Shown one piece after another: positions 10,816 through 22,080 of a DNA stretch of 64,000 nucleotides. The first letter of the stretch is position 1, and every line of letters begins with the position of its first letter. The notes under the pieces are model-generated. The model was not told the DNA's origin, did not search any database, and saw only the letters and a list, made by a program, of their open reading frames with translations. The position numbers and the translations under genes are program-made. The DNA is from Periplaneta americana. Taxonomy: Eukaryota; Arthropoda; Insecta; Blattodea; Blattidae. The DNA is taken from assembly GCF_040183065.1 (NCBI RefSeq), contig NC_091122.1, forward strand, positions 160,933,955 to 160,997,954, given 5' to 3'.

Positions 10816-11318
10816 CTTACTTACTTAGTGGCTTTTAAGGAACCCGGAGGTTCATTGCCGCCCTCACATACGCCCGCCATTGGTCTCTATCCTGAGCAAG
10901 ATTAATCCATTCTCTATCATCCTAACCCATCTTCTTAAAATCCATTTTAATATTATCTTCCCATCTACGTCTCGGCCTCCCCAAAGTCTTTTTCCCTCCG
11001 GCCTCCCAACTAGCACTCTAAATGCATTTCTGGATTCGTCCATACGTGCTACATGCCCTGCCCATCTCAAACGTCTGGATTTAATGTCCCTAATTATGTC
11101 AGGTGAAGAATACAATGCGTGCAGTCCTGTGTTGTGAACTTTCTCCATTCTCCTGTAACTTCATCCCTCTTAGCCCCAAATATTTTCCTAAGCACCTTAT
11201 TCTCAAACACCCTTAACATATGTTCCTCTCTCAAAGTGAGAGTCCAAGTTTCACAATCATACAGAAGAACCGGTAATATAACTGTTTTATAAATTCTAAC
11301 TTTCAGATTTTTTAAATT
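10816..11318 (-). pseudogene. RTE-like LINE, 5'-truncated (copy C)
   Basis: On the minus strand the 3' tail (TAAG repeats, 10816-10828) follows the GHVARMDESRNAFRVLVGR segment; at least one frameshift replaces the expected GRPRRRWEDN. The 5' end is near YGCETWTL at about 11250-11318. It lies at the centre of the pogo-like foldback element and so post-dates it. Confidence 0.75.
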
Positions 11319-11731
11319 ATGTAATTATGTTTAGAAAATAGTGTTGTCACTTCAGACCAATATACTGTAGTTTTGTTAGTTCAGCCACAGAAGATGGTGA
11401 TATGTTAGTCTTACAGAGAATAAAATTCATTACCGTAAAAAATACTGCTTGAAAGCAACATAATATAAATAGCAAAATTTGATTTGTTACGAGTATATTG
11501 AATTATTTCAACGTTACAATTGCTTGTTTGTTAAAATGTGTATATGATAACGTTATGCAATTTGTATTCTTTTGTTTTTGGAAAATATAATTTCAATTAA
11601 TGCTCCGTCATAAATGTTGTAACTAAGTCCTTGTCCATCCCTCGTGTTTATCGTACGGCTCGTCCTCCCCCCATGCGTTACCTGCACTTTGTTTACGTTT
11701 TTACTGTGCCTAAACGAGACGCTCTACTGTA

Positions 11732-12009
11732 CTAGAGTCCGCGACGCTACGTGGCGAATGGGGTAGCGTTACGTTTGTTCACTGCTGCGCCATGCATCAG
11801 GTATGTACAGTGCACTCTCAATATTCGTGCAGTAGGACCTGTGAAGCTCTGTGAAATCGGTCAGTCTAACAGGATTTGCCCGTGCGTAATGATATAGGCT
11901 ATGATTAACTATAACTTTTCATTTATTTCTGTGAACATTTCAGAATCACCACAGTTACCAATGGACTGAAGCTCTAAAAGCAAGTGGCAGTACTTCACAT
12001 ATTGTTATA
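11732..12009. other. No feature recognised
   Basis: A GC-richer patch at 11735-11810, then AT-rich DNA with a short open stretch QWTEALKASGS that I cannot assign. Confidence 0.4.
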
Positions 12010-12011
12010 TA

Positions 12012-12600
12012 CAGTAGAACCTCGATTAACCATCAGTCACGGGACCGAAGCCTTGACGGATAATCGGAAAGACGGTTAAGCGAAAAAGGAGAATTTTTCA
12101 CAAAAAATAATTTTCTTTTATCAAATTTTATATGCGTTTTGAAAATCTACTACAACATAACCTGCAATATAGTACGTACTACAAAAAACACATGTATACA
12201 AAATTATTGTTTTTGTTTGAAAAAGTGAGTTAATTTTTTTTTGTTTAAACACACCGCTTTCACAAAAAGTCACCCTTTATTTCAAATTATGAAAAAGAAA
12301 AACGTGTGTTTTAAAAATCTAGTACAATACAATCTACAGGGTACAGTCTTAGAACAAAGTTATGTCGCACAAATACTTTAGAAGTCCCAGAAAGACGATT
12401 TACACTTTTACAGTCGCAATAACAGCGGCAATGATACAGCACACGAAAGCAACTACATGTAACGCACGTGGCTTGGCGCTGTAAGTCTGACAACATTGTC
12501 TCATCGAACAAGAGAACATCGCATCGCTCACGGTTGGCATTGTGTTGCGAGTTTGTCGCTAGCAGACGAATTTTTTGCATTATACAGTACACTCCAGTGA
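12012..12600. mobile_element. Pogo/Tigger-type transposon, one end only
   Basis: TA at 12010-12011 is followed by CAGTAGAACCTCGATTAACC, the classic Tigger/pogo terminus, and by a second GGTTAAGCG segment. The matching opposite terminus is not found downstream, so the element is truncated; the right limit is a guess. The 93-aa minus-strand frame at 12311-12592 matches nothing that I know. Confidence 0.55.
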
Positions 12601-13510
12601 AACGTTACGTTCTCATTCAATGTGACAACGCTGCATAAGCTACCCTTTTAACCGGCACTCAACCCTCGCCTATAGTGATACTTCCTGTTTCGTCGCTTTA
12701 TAAGACAACTAGTATAGTTTGTTGTAAACTTGTGAAGAAATATGCATTTTTAACACAAAAATAAATTTGCTTACTTCTTCATAAGTTTTCAATTAAATAA
12801 TATGTAACAGTTTCTTTGATCATTATACATTCCCGATACAGTATAATTTTAAATAGCTCTATATATTAAAATTTATAAGTCGAAACTTTTCCTTGTTCCA
12901 GAAATAACCATGAAGAGAGTTACCGATAAATTTATCAAATAAAAAATTTCTTTTCCTCTACTGGTATCTTAACAGGAAGTAGCTCACACCAGTCTGGGGT
13001 AGGTAGAGATAACTTTGAAAATATTATGATGACTTTGAAAAGGTTAATGCGAACAGGTTTAGAGTATTTGAGTACTTCAGAAACTTTTATTGCTAATGAA
13101 ATGATTGAATAAGCGTGTCATTTTAAGCGTCTGTACGACGATCTGAAGTAGATTATTACGAAAAGAATACAGAATAAACTCAGCAGTTCAAAGTCATTTG
13201 TGAACAAATAAATATAATATTACGAAGAAAGTAACGTAAAGAAGCTAAATTCCGATTTGACTAAACAATCGCCAAGGCTGCTTTTTATGTCTTTGGAAAA
13301 CACAAAAATAGATGAGAATAAAATACCATCAACTGAACGTTTCTACTCTAATAAGAGATCAGATAAAAAGAAAGACATTCGAGAAGAACTAAGTATTTAT
13401 TCATTGAATGGTAAAATACGTGTATATAAAGAAAAGTTCAAAGCCTATTTCGGCTACATAAGAAACTAAAAGAAAATATTACATTACAACCCGAAAACTA
13501 GAAGAGGTGT
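12601..13510. other. AT-rich DNA with one dispersed-repeat fragment
   Basis: At 12905-13060, minus strand, lies a repeat that also occurs at 16475-16600 and around the Tc1-like element (30690-30735 plus 32297-32400); it contains CATCATAATATTTTCAAAG. Otherwise I see no gene. The 70-aa frame at 13257-13469 is lysine-rich and unassigned. Confidence 0.5.
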
Positions 13511-13511
13511 A

Positions 13512-13906
13512 CAATAGTGGCAAAAAAACCGGACCGACCTTGTAGCTGATACAAAAGAATCCTGTGCTTTGTATTGTGTCAAACTGTGGTAATTTCAATA
13601 TGGATAGTGAAGCCAGAGGTATGTACTGCTATTTAATGTAAAAATACGCAGTTATCTTTGTCGAATACAGGTAGAAATGTAATATTGATGCCAGATGAAA
13701 ATAAAACTCTCAAAATTGTTTCGTCTGTAAGTTTGAGGCACTGAAGGAAACAAAAGACGGTAAGAATCGAACAAATGCAATAAATTTCATTGTTACAATT
13801 AATTATACAAGATGAATGTGTTTTGTGACTAGCAAAATTTGAATCTGTGACTCTGAAATCAGCTACAAGGGTCGGACGGTTTTTTTTTTTTTTTTTGCCA
13901 CTACTA
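13512..13906. mobile_element. Tc1-like MITE (395 bp), copy 1
   Basis: TA-flanked inverted ends start CARTAGTGGCAAAAAAACCG and run on through GACCGACCCTTGTAGCTGAT. They match the ends of the 396-bp element at 32950-33345, but the interiors differ. No transposase is present. The long T run at 13881-13896 is an expansion within the right terminus. Confidence 0.7.
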
Positions 13907-14159
13907 TATATTCACGTAAAAGGCGGACATAAATTATGTGTGTGTGTCTCTAATGCCTATCCACTTCACTTTGCGTGATTCCGGTTCCGCATACTGCGGA
14001 TAGATGGCAGAATGCGAACCATTTTCAAGTTGCACACCATTTGGGCGGGCCACGTTATGCATGATGTGTATATGTGAAGAGTTATGTCGTGTACTAGGTG
14101 AGTGTATGTTAAGTGTTCGTGTAAATGTAGTGTAGGGAATGGGTGAGGATGATGATGAA

Positions 14160-15246
14160 TAGGGCCCGGATTTTTATGACCTAAAAATACTAAAAAATGA
14201 CCTTAAAATCAATTAAAAATGACCTAAAAATGAAAAAGAATGACTTAAAAATTACCTTTATTTGTCGACCTCCTTGCGCAATATGGCAATATCACTTACA
14301 CTTTATCACTCAACACTGCATTACAATAACTTACAAACACCTTTTGCAAGTTTTCAAATTTGAAGGACCGTCGATTATCAACTAATAAGGACTTATACAT
14401 GGAGATCTCGGAAGACATTATTATTGAGTTTGTGGAATGGGATGTTTGCCGAGACAAAAGCTTGACACAGCTCTTCGCCGAGTTTGCACTAGTGCACTGC
14501 CCGAGAAGCATCTGTTGTTTTTTTCTTTCTCCTGCTTCAAAACCGCGTTTATGTTTCTCTCTGTTCACATGTTGGTCCACAGTGAATCTCTTCTCTGCTG
14601 AAAAATTCACTTCACAAATTTTACAGTACAATATAGTACCATCACTAGAAAATACAGTGTCGCCATACTCCGATACAAACTGTTTTAATTTCGCGGAATT
14701 GCTTGTTTTTAATTTCGGCATGGCAAAAGAGAAATATTACTTCAGTACCTCTAAACGATTACCTTCCGCTCTGTGAATGACTGAATTGTAACCAGTACAC
14801 AAGAACCCATGTCAGTGCAAACCTCAAGCAGGTAATTTCACCCCCACATTCCTTTAGAGGACAAAGTCTGTCTTAAAATAGACATGACCAGTTAGTTGGA
14901 CGAGTCCAAATGTTTGACAGAACGTGAATAGGGGAGGCCACAATGCAACAGATTTCCAAGAATTCATAGATTTCGTGCTTCAGAAACATAATTTTACTAA
15001 TCAATAATGCAATCGAAAACGCTAAAAATGAAAAAAACCCGGATTTGTTCTTAAAATATGACTAATAGAAAGTAATAATCCGTAAAAAATGCCATATCAG
15101 AGAAAAGTGTCCAAAAATGCATAAAAAATGACCCATCGAATTGGTTTAATTTCACTGAAGATGATATGAGCTACATTTATCTTCCATAGAGCATTGTCCT
15201 AGCATCATTAGAAAAAAGATGCAAAGTCATCGAAATCCGGGCCCTA
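14160..15246 (-). mobile_element. hAT element with CGGBP1-like transposase remnant
   Basis: ATGATGAA occurs directly on both sides (14152-14159 and 15247-15254), an exact 8-bp target duplication. The ends are inverted copies of TAGGGCCCGGATTT. The element is 1087 bp, so most of a full transposase is missing. It inserted into the SINE-like repeat around it. Confidence 0.85.
14296..14721 (-). pseudogene. hAT/CGGBP1-like transposase, N- and C-terminal parts fused
   Basis: The 141-aa frame starts MPKLKTSNSAKLKQFVSEYG and carries a BED-type zinc finger (YCKICEVNF at residues 32-40, then DQHVNREKH around 49-57). From about residue 105 it jumps to SEISMYKSLLVDNRRSFKFE, which in this family lies at the C-terminus after the RSFS motif. 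The catalytic middle is missing, so an internal deletion has joined the DNA-binding domain to the C-terminal tail in frame. Such a protein could still bind element ends but not transpose them. The related copies at 23255-23740 and 50979-51330 keep parts of the C-terminal region. Confidence 0.75.
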
Positions 15247-15676
15247 ATGATGAAGGTGAGGAAGGGAGAGGGGGAACCCGGTACCGGCATATAGTTTACT
15301 CCTGTCGAATAACATCAAGGGGACCGACAGACTTAACGTCCCCTTCCGACAGACGAATCACTATCAACAGTGACATATGCCTTCTCTTATACACTGCGGA
15401 AAGATTTGGGATTTAACCCAGGCATATTGGTGCACAATTTAATTATTAGAAGTTGTACATCGCCATCTCTCCTAGTCCCGAGGTAGAAATTTTACATGAA
15501 AATTTCTGACCTCGCCGGGTATCTAAACTGGGCCGGCTAGACTGAAGGCAGACACACTACCACAGAGTTAACTCGGCGGACAGGAAATAAATTATAAACA
15601 CTAGTATTTTTAGGAAGAAACAGCAAAATGTATAAGTCCGAAATTGGTGAAGAAGAAGATTTATGTACGATATGTA

Positions 15677-16429
15677 CTTAGTTACAAATGACTTTTAAAG
15701 AAACCGGAGGTTCATTGCCGACCTCACATAAGCCCGTCATCGGTCCCTATCCAAAACAAGATGAATCCAGTCTCCACCATAATATCCCACCTTCCTCAAA
15801 TCCATTTAAATATCATTCTCCTATCTACAGCTCGGCCTCCCCGAAGGTATTTTTCCCTCAGGTCTTTCAACTAAACACTGTGTATGCATTTCTGAATTCA
15901 CACATACGTGCTACATGCCTTGTCCTTCTCAAACGTCTGAATTATTCTAGGCGAAGAATACAATGCGTTCAGTTTTGCGTTGTGTAACTTTCTCTATTCT
16001 CCTGTAACTTCACCCCTCTTAGCCCCTCTTTCCTAAACACCTTATTCACGTACACCCTTAGCCTCTGTTTCTCTCTAAAAGTGAGAGTCCAAGTTTCACA
16101 ACAATATAGAACAACCGGTAATAGAACTGTTTTATAAATTCCAATTTTGAGTTTTTTGAAAGCAAACTAGAAGATAAAAGCTTCTCAATCGAATAATAGC
16201 AGGAATTTCTCATATTTATTCTGCGTTTAATTTTCTCACGAGTATCATTTGTATTTGTTACTGCTGCTCCAAGGTATTTGAAATTTTTCACCTTTTCAAA
16301 GGATAATTTTCCAATTTTTATATTTCTATTTCGTACTATCTGGCCACGAGGCATATAATCATTCACCCTTTTTTTTTCGAGACTTACTTCCAGACCCATT
16401 TCTTTACTTATGATAATATGTACATACAT
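15677..16429 (-). pseudogene. RTE-like LINE fragment (copy D)
   Basis: Minus-strand 3' region of the same family, with a single-unit tail near 15677. The best frame, 16058-16429, reads KNFKYLGAAVTNTNDTREK and RRINMRNSCYYSIEKLLSS before a frameshift; further lesions follow. Divergence is higher than in copies A and B, so it is an older insertion. Confidence 0.7.
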
Positions 16430-16474
16430 TAAATATAGTTTTATAATTATCAGTATATAATCATCCTAAACCTG

Positions 16475-16600
16475 TTATTACTTAACCTTTTCAGTCATCA
16501 TAAATTTTCAAAGTTATCTCTATCCATATTCTATGCTACTGATCCCAAATTAGTGTGAGCCATTTTCCTTGTAAGCTATCAGTAGAGGAAATAAAATGTT
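16475..16600 (+). repeat. Dispersed repeat fragment
   Basis: Diverged copy of the repeat at 12905-13060 and of the target site of the Tc1-like element at 30736; the shared block is TTTTCAAAGTTATCTCT followed by a GTGTGAG stretch. Confidence 0.5.
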
Positions 16601-16821
16601 GATATGACTCTTTCACTTAGTGACGTCATCTACTTTGTACAAATGAAATGTAAAGCAATCTTGAATTTGAACTAATGATAGCTGTATATCGCTGGAATTT
16701 TATCGCTTGTTTGTTACTATTTTCGTTTTATCACCTCACGTGCATTTGTTTTCTTACTGTTGTCAACTCCGTTTTCCAGGAAATCGCTGAGCAAACCAGA
16801 ATCGATTAAGCGCAAACAAAA

Positions 16822-17010
16822 ATGGAGGGCAGTTCAAAACAGTTTAGTGATACGTCAAATGTAGAAATTGATCTCCTTATTCGAAGTTCGAAGCCAAAAA
16901 ATACAACGAAAAATACAGGCAGTGTGTGGAATCAGTTTAACGGATTTTATGGTGAACGAGAATACGTACTCTTACTGGACACTCCTATTGAAGATATTAC
17001 CACAATTTAA
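16822..17010 (+). pseudogene. Crypton/DUF3504-like N-terminal fragment (62 aa)
   Basis: The frame MEGSSKQFSDTSNVEIDLLI followed by SKPKNTTKNTGSVWNQFNGF resembles the N-terminal helical domain of Crypton-derived tyrosine-recombinase-like proteins (DUF3504 proteins such as KIAA1958 or ZMYM relatives), where an IDxLI block precedes a PKNT motif and a WxxF helix. It ends with a stop at 17010, before any recombinase catalytic residues. It could be a first exon, but no convincing donor site is visible. It lies just upstream of the TAA-flanked element at 17049. Confidence 0.4.
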
Positions 17011-17249
17011 GGAAGCCTAGGCCAGGCATGCAAGAAATCAGACTCTAAGGGTCGATTTCTAAAACACGGACGAAATCGTGGTTTGAAACCTCGGGTTTTA
17101 AACCGCGATCGAGGTCTGAATCCTTATGCGATTTCTAAAACGAAGTCGAGACGCGGCTTGAGAAGAAACCGACGTTCGTGGGTTTTATATATGGCAACGC
17201 AGCTAAGAATCGATTTTTATTCCTGATGAACAGTCGATATTAGAAAGAA

Positions 17250-18318
17250 TTTTTTTTTTAAACAATTTATTGATCGTTCAGCGCATTTAGCGCTATACAG
17301 ATCATTTCTAAAAATTATAAATACAATATATGACACTGAATTGAGGGCAGCCTAGATTGGGCTCCTCAATGAACAAAAATAATTGTTAATAAATAATTGT
17401 TTACATAGGTTGGTGTGATGATAAATTTTGATTATAATATGAGGTCCATTGGAAGTCGGCTCTTGATTCTGGTGGGAAATGTGGACTTCTTTCCGAGAGA
17501 GTAATGGACGGCGCCTGGAACATTTTCTAGCTTGTCATAGAACTTCTTAGCTTGTGAATGAATAAACTGTTTGGTTGTGTCAATACCAGTTTCTCTGTGT
17601 AGTTGGCTGTTACGGACAAACCAAGGAGAATTGAGTGAAATTCGGAGGACTTTATTTTGAAATGACTGGATTTGATTAATTTCACTAATTGCAGCTCCTC
17701 CCCAGACAGGACAGGCATAAAGTAGTAGAGGTCGTAATAGAGATGTGTAAAGTAGCATGCAATTTTGTAGCTTTAGAGATGATTTCTTGTTGAGGAGCGG
17801 ATATAATTTAGTGAGTGTTGAGTAGGCCAATTTAAGTTTGTTGTTGATGTGATGTTTCCATGACAGACGGCGATCTAAGTGCACTCCAAGATATTTTACA
17901 GCTTCATCCTTTGGTTTCCACGGTATCACGTTGGTTGAAAGATTTATGCATGGAGGATTAGCAGGACGACACAAAGTAAATATCATTGCTTCGCATTTAT
18001 TGTAGTTCAGTGCGATGCGCCAATTTTCAATCCAAGGGCATATGATGTTTAAGGCTTCCTGAAGGTGATTTGAGGCTATGTTAATGTTGCGATGGGTTGC
18101 ATAAATAGCTGTATCGTCTGCATACATAGCAATTTGTGCAGTTGGTGTTGCAGGAATGTCCGAGGTATATACATTGAATAATATCGGACCTAAGATAGAG
18201 CCTTGTGGAACGCCAGCACTAATGGGTCTAACAGAGGAGTGAGAGTACAACCCACTCTGACTGAGAATGTGCGATTTGACAAGAAACTAGTCATTATGTT
18301 GCATAGGTAGTCTGGAAC
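17250..18318 (-). pseudogene. Jockey-type LINE, 5'-truncated, with target duplication
   Basis: TTAGAAAGAA (17240-17249) recurs at 18319-18328, and the T run at 17250 is the poly(A) tail in minus orientation, so the whole insertion is delimited. The main frame (17432-18250) encodes motif B GVPQGSILGPILFN, the catalytic YADDTAIY of motif C, and the thumb through YACPVWGGAA, to a stop after RLPMDLIL. Upstream, LSNRTFSVRVG lies in another frame, so one frameshift separates it from motif B. The endonuclease and motif A were lost by 5' truncation. It inserted into the TAA-flanked element. Confidence 0.85.
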
Positions 18319-18328
18319 TTAGAAAGAA

Positions 18329-19293
18329 ATGAACATCAGGATTAATATTTTTATTGAATTGCAGTAAGTCACATTCTTTTGTTCTCAGCTAAGTTATTGT
18401 TGTATTTACTGATTTACAGAATATAGGCTATGTGCGTTTAATACTAGCATTACTATTTAATAGGGAACGGATTTTTAGGAACCAGAATGATATTGACCAA
18501 ATAATTATCACAAGTCGAGCGTTTATGTTGTAGTTCATCATTTGTTCATAACTTACTACAAACATTAACTAAGCACCTGAAAACCCGGTTCTAAGGAATT
18601 AATAACCTAAGTATTAACTCGATTAATATTTCAATTGAAACTAAAATGTAGTAGGCTATGGTTGTATTTTCACATATAACTGGCCTACTATGTGGAAAGC
18701 CCCAGTAGCATAAAACTTAAAATACGAAGACGAAATCACGTTTGCTTCATCTTCTTTTAGGTCCACATCATTTTCGAGTATTAAATAAAATGTCTAAAAC
18801 TAATGTAAAGACTAAGAACTAAGTTATATAGTCTTATAGGCATAAATATATAATTAATATAAAATATTATATCTTATTTTCCTCAAAGCAACAAAGTTTA
18901 AAAAAAATTGTCAACCTGCCGCGTTTTGCATTTCGTTGCAGATTTTTATTTAAGATTCTTGCTAAATTTTGTGTTGATTCCTTCGAAAATCGAAATATTC
19001 GTCTGCAATTATTGTCGTTATATAATTACAAGGAATTATTTTTGTTTCTAATCACTCTAATCCGGGGATTTAATGCTCATCGACACAATTTTTTTATAAT
19101 CATCCAGCTGATCTACTACCTCCATCCTGTATACATGAACCCATGGTATTAAAAACCTACCCCAGCCGTGGTCTCTGCTTCACACCATGGTTTCGAGCCA
19201 TGGCTCAGAAAAATGAAAAAGACCTCGTTTCATAAATCCAAACGCGTTTTAAAGCCATAGCCGTAGTTTAGACCTTGTTTTGGAAATCGACCC
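18329..19293. other. Right part of the TAA-flanked element, non-coding
   Basis: AT-rich. A TAGGGAACGGATTTTTAGG sequence at 18462 looks like a hAT terminus, related to the ends at 50717 and 54603, but I find no partner. Near 19140-19290 are imperfect repeats belonging to the element's right end. Confidence 0.4.
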
Positions 19294-19888
19294 TAAATGT
19301 GCAGTTTTGTGCGCGGATCGCCGGTCTGTGCAGACTGCAACATTCGAGCGTTGCTATTACCCTCTCTTAGCTGGAGGGGTGTACAATAATCTATTCTGCG
19401 TTTCGAGGGTTGGATTAAATAGGCATTTGGACATTATAAACACACTTAGCAGAAGGAAAAAAAAACACGGTTATTATCAGTGTCTATACCTGACAATTGT
19501 AATACAAGAAACTTTAGACTTACTCAGTTATAATTCACAAAGTATTGGTTTGTAAAGCATAATTTATTAATATGATTTTTATATAGTATTTGAAGAAAAA
19601 AATATTGCAGTAGTTTCGAAACAACAAGAAACGAACAAGTATTTCATTTTACGTAGTAGGTACTAATTATTTTAAAGCAATAGACCCTACTCTTTCATTG
19701 TTCGTCAAGCATTATTATTTACTGTGACCATTGGTGCACAAATGTTGAAGAAAATATTATACTCCCAATTAATTACATGCAGTAGGACATTGTGAAGTTT
19801 TTACACTGAAATAATTTCCTTGCTCGATGTCAATATAAATTAACATTAATATTAATAAATGATATATATTAAGCTTAGAATTTAAATT

Positions 19889-20024
19889 CGAATATAGTTC
19901 ATTTGGAAAACTAGAGACAAGTATCGACAAGTTGGAAGCGATACTGAAAGAAATTAAAAGTGTAGTTCAGAAGCTGAGAAACGACGATATTCTATTTGTC
20001 GGGTGTAAGGTTTATTAATGTAAG
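19889..20024 (+). pseudogene. Exon-like coiled-coil ORF, unassigned
   Basis: The open stretch reads FGKLETSIDKLEAILKEIKS then VVQKLRNDDILFVGCK, a clear heptad-like coiled coil in otherwise AT-rich non-coding DNA. An AG (AAGCTTAG) precedes it at about 19878 and a GT follows the CK codons at about 20010, so an internal exon is conceivable. Coiled coils of this kind close Myb/SANT-like accessory proteins of Harbinger elements, but I cannot assign it. It may equally be a chance frame. Confidence 0.3.
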
Positions 20025-20052
20025 TATATTAGCATAATAATAGTGACGTGAG

Positions 20053-20380
20053 ATGGAAAATTTGGCATTATATATTTTTCCAGAAAATTTTTCCGCCTTA
20101 CAGATAGTTGCTTTCTTCGCTCCTTACAACCTCAAAAGCCTCATAATATATGTATTCGTCACTATTCTCATCACTTATAGGTCGCGCCAGGGATTTTGGC
20201 AGATGGATTTTCTTACTGTGATCTGGAGAGCGAGTTCTTTCCCCGCTGCAAGATCGGCTGTTATCTCTGTCGCAGTGGAATGGGTAGGACATAAGAGTAA
20301 ACATGCACGCCCGAGCATTTGTGCACTCTGGACAGACACCTCCAAAAACTAAACAAATAATACAGTAGTCTATATGTGTC
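20053..20380. other. No feature recognised
   Basis: Open frames exist on both strands (99 and 98 aa) but neither shows a known motif, and they are shadows of each other. Confidence 0.4.
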
Positions 20381-20384
20381 TTTG

Positions 20385-20795
20385 GGATTCCCAAGAAACT
20401 TGTTCGATTAATTTAAATGTGTCTCAATGAAACTTACAGCAGAGTCCGTATAGGCCAATTTCTATCTGATGCTTTTCCAATTCACTGCGAGCTAAAGCAG
20501 GGAGATGCACTATCACCTTTACTTTTTAACTTCACTCTAGAATATGCCATTAGGAAAGTTCAGGATAACAGAGAGGGTTTGGAATGGAACGGGTTACATC
20601 AGCTTTTTGTCTATGCGGATGACGTGAATATGTTAGGAAAAACTCCACAAACGATTAGGGAAAACACGGAAATTTTACTTGAAGCAAATAAAGCGATAGG
20701 TTTGGTAGTAAATCCCAAAAAGACAAAGTATATGATTATGTCTCGTGACCAGAATATTGTACGAAATGGAAATATAATCTGTTATATATATGTAG
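20385..20795 (+). pseudogene. RTE-like LINE reverse transcriptase palm fragment (copy E)
   Basis: The only copy here that preserves the catalytic palm of this family. The frame 20417-20824 reads MCLNETYSRVRIGQFLSDAF, motif B LKQGDALSPLLFN, and motif C FVYADDVNML with both aspartates, then PQTIRENTEILLEA and KYMIMSRDQN. It is truncated on both sides: motif A is absent and the sequence leaves the family after VRNGNI. It is the only copy truncated at its 3' side without a tail, so it is a broken internal fragment and not a simple insertion. Confidence 0.8.
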
Positions 20796-20829
20796 ATGGA
20801 AATATGTTAATCCTTAGTCAATAGATAAG

Positions 20830-22029
20830 ACTGAGTTTTACGAAATAAGAACATTAAGGGATGGAAAATGGGAGGCAGTAATGATCAAAATAATTATACC
20901 GATTTATTTTTTTTAACCAGCAGACGTGCAGCCTTTAAATTTAAAACAAAGATTCACTCATAAAATTGGGTTAGACTATTCATCTCATCTCTCAGAATTG
21001 TTTCTAAAATGTATAAGGAAAGTAAAAAAATTCAATTTCATGTAGGCTACTCCCTTGAAATAAGTTCAGCTTTTTTACTTCCGAGCAGAGACGAGAGAGA
21101 AAGAAGTCGACGATTTTAAAAATTCACTAACCTATATTTAACTAGAGACGTAAAATTTAAAATGAAGGTTACTCTCTACAATATTGGTTAAACATTCTTA
21201 GATTTTTTAAATACCATATCCTAAGGCAGAAGGGAGTGAGAAATCTCATGTCATCCGATCTCGATGAAAGTCGATATCTGGGGATCTTTGCGATCACAGA
21301 ATACGAATAAGGTATTATTTAGTCCGACTTTGTCCCTAAAGGGGTGGACTGGGACAAAAATGGGTGAAAAATTAAATTAGATATCTTAGCGGTTTTCGAG
21401 ACGAAAATTACGAATAATACAATTTGTGCGAATTCAATATGGCAGTTTCAGTACTATGAATTATATTTTAAAAAATTAAACATCGGATATCGCACAGGTA
21501 ACACATGTACAGTATTTAAGGGGGTATGTAACACCCTTTGATAGTAGGCCTATACATTAAGTAAAATCCAAAGTGTAATTTCTACATATTCTGAATGAAT
21601 GTTGTGCTGGAATTGAGTATAGTCATCAACCAATACCTCTAGATTAATAAATAACTTTTTAGAATCCATAAAGTACAGTATTTATTGTGAATAGTAATTA
21701 TGTTTTTCAATTGGTGCAATTTGTGCAGGGAAAATTGGTTTCTCCGATATTTTGTATGATTTCGAATATTTTAAAATGCTTTCTTCTCTGTTCTATTCAC
21801 AATGTGCGTGTGAAGAAATTATTGCCCTTGTAATATCCATTACAATCCTATTTATTATACTCTTATATAAATCTAACTTCCGCAGCATGCAATTTTACCC
21901 AATTAATCAAATTATATTTTGATTCTTAAGAAGAATCGTAATTTTATTAACTTTAATTGTCGCACCACCAGTAGATGATCCCTAGATTATTACTGGACAG
22001 ATCTTGTATATTGATCTGGTAAGGTTAGG

Positions 22030-22080
<51 letters not shown>

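Larger units (their letters stand above)
7860..11729. mobile_element. Pogo/Tigger-like foldback element, split by two insertions
   Basis: TA-flanked ends begin CAGTAGAGCGTCYCGTTTAG and extend into long inverted arms: 7860-7893 plus 10466-10815 on the left against 11320-11729 on the right. The CAGTAGA start and TA target resemble pogo/Tigger elements. A Mutator-like element (7894-10455) interrupts the left arm and a LINE (10816-11318) sits at the centre. The arms are visibly diverged by indels, so the element is older than both insertions. No transposase is recognisable. Confidence 0.65.
14070..15580 (-). repeat. tRNA-derived SINE-like repeat split by a hAT
   Basis: The minus-strand head at about 15505-15580 looks tRNA-derived: an A-box-like TTAACTCTGTGGTAGTG and a B-box-like stretch before ATACCCGGCG. 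The body contains GGTACCGGCA and GTCCCCTTCCGACAGACGAA. It is continuous across 14159 and 15255 once the hAT at 14160-15246 is discounted. The family differs from SINE S. The left boundary is uncertain. Confidence 0.5.
17049..19293. mobile_element. TAA-flanked Harbinger-type non-autonomous element
   Basis: TAA at 17046-17048 is repeated at 19294-19296. The inverted ends are GGGTCGATTTCYAAAACA, followed by several imperfect copies of a GAAACCRCG-type word. A TAA target and this size suggest PIF/Harbinger. A Jockey-type LINE (17250-18318) interrupts it; without that insertion it would be about 1.17 kb. No transposase is recognisable in the rest. Confidence 0.65.
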
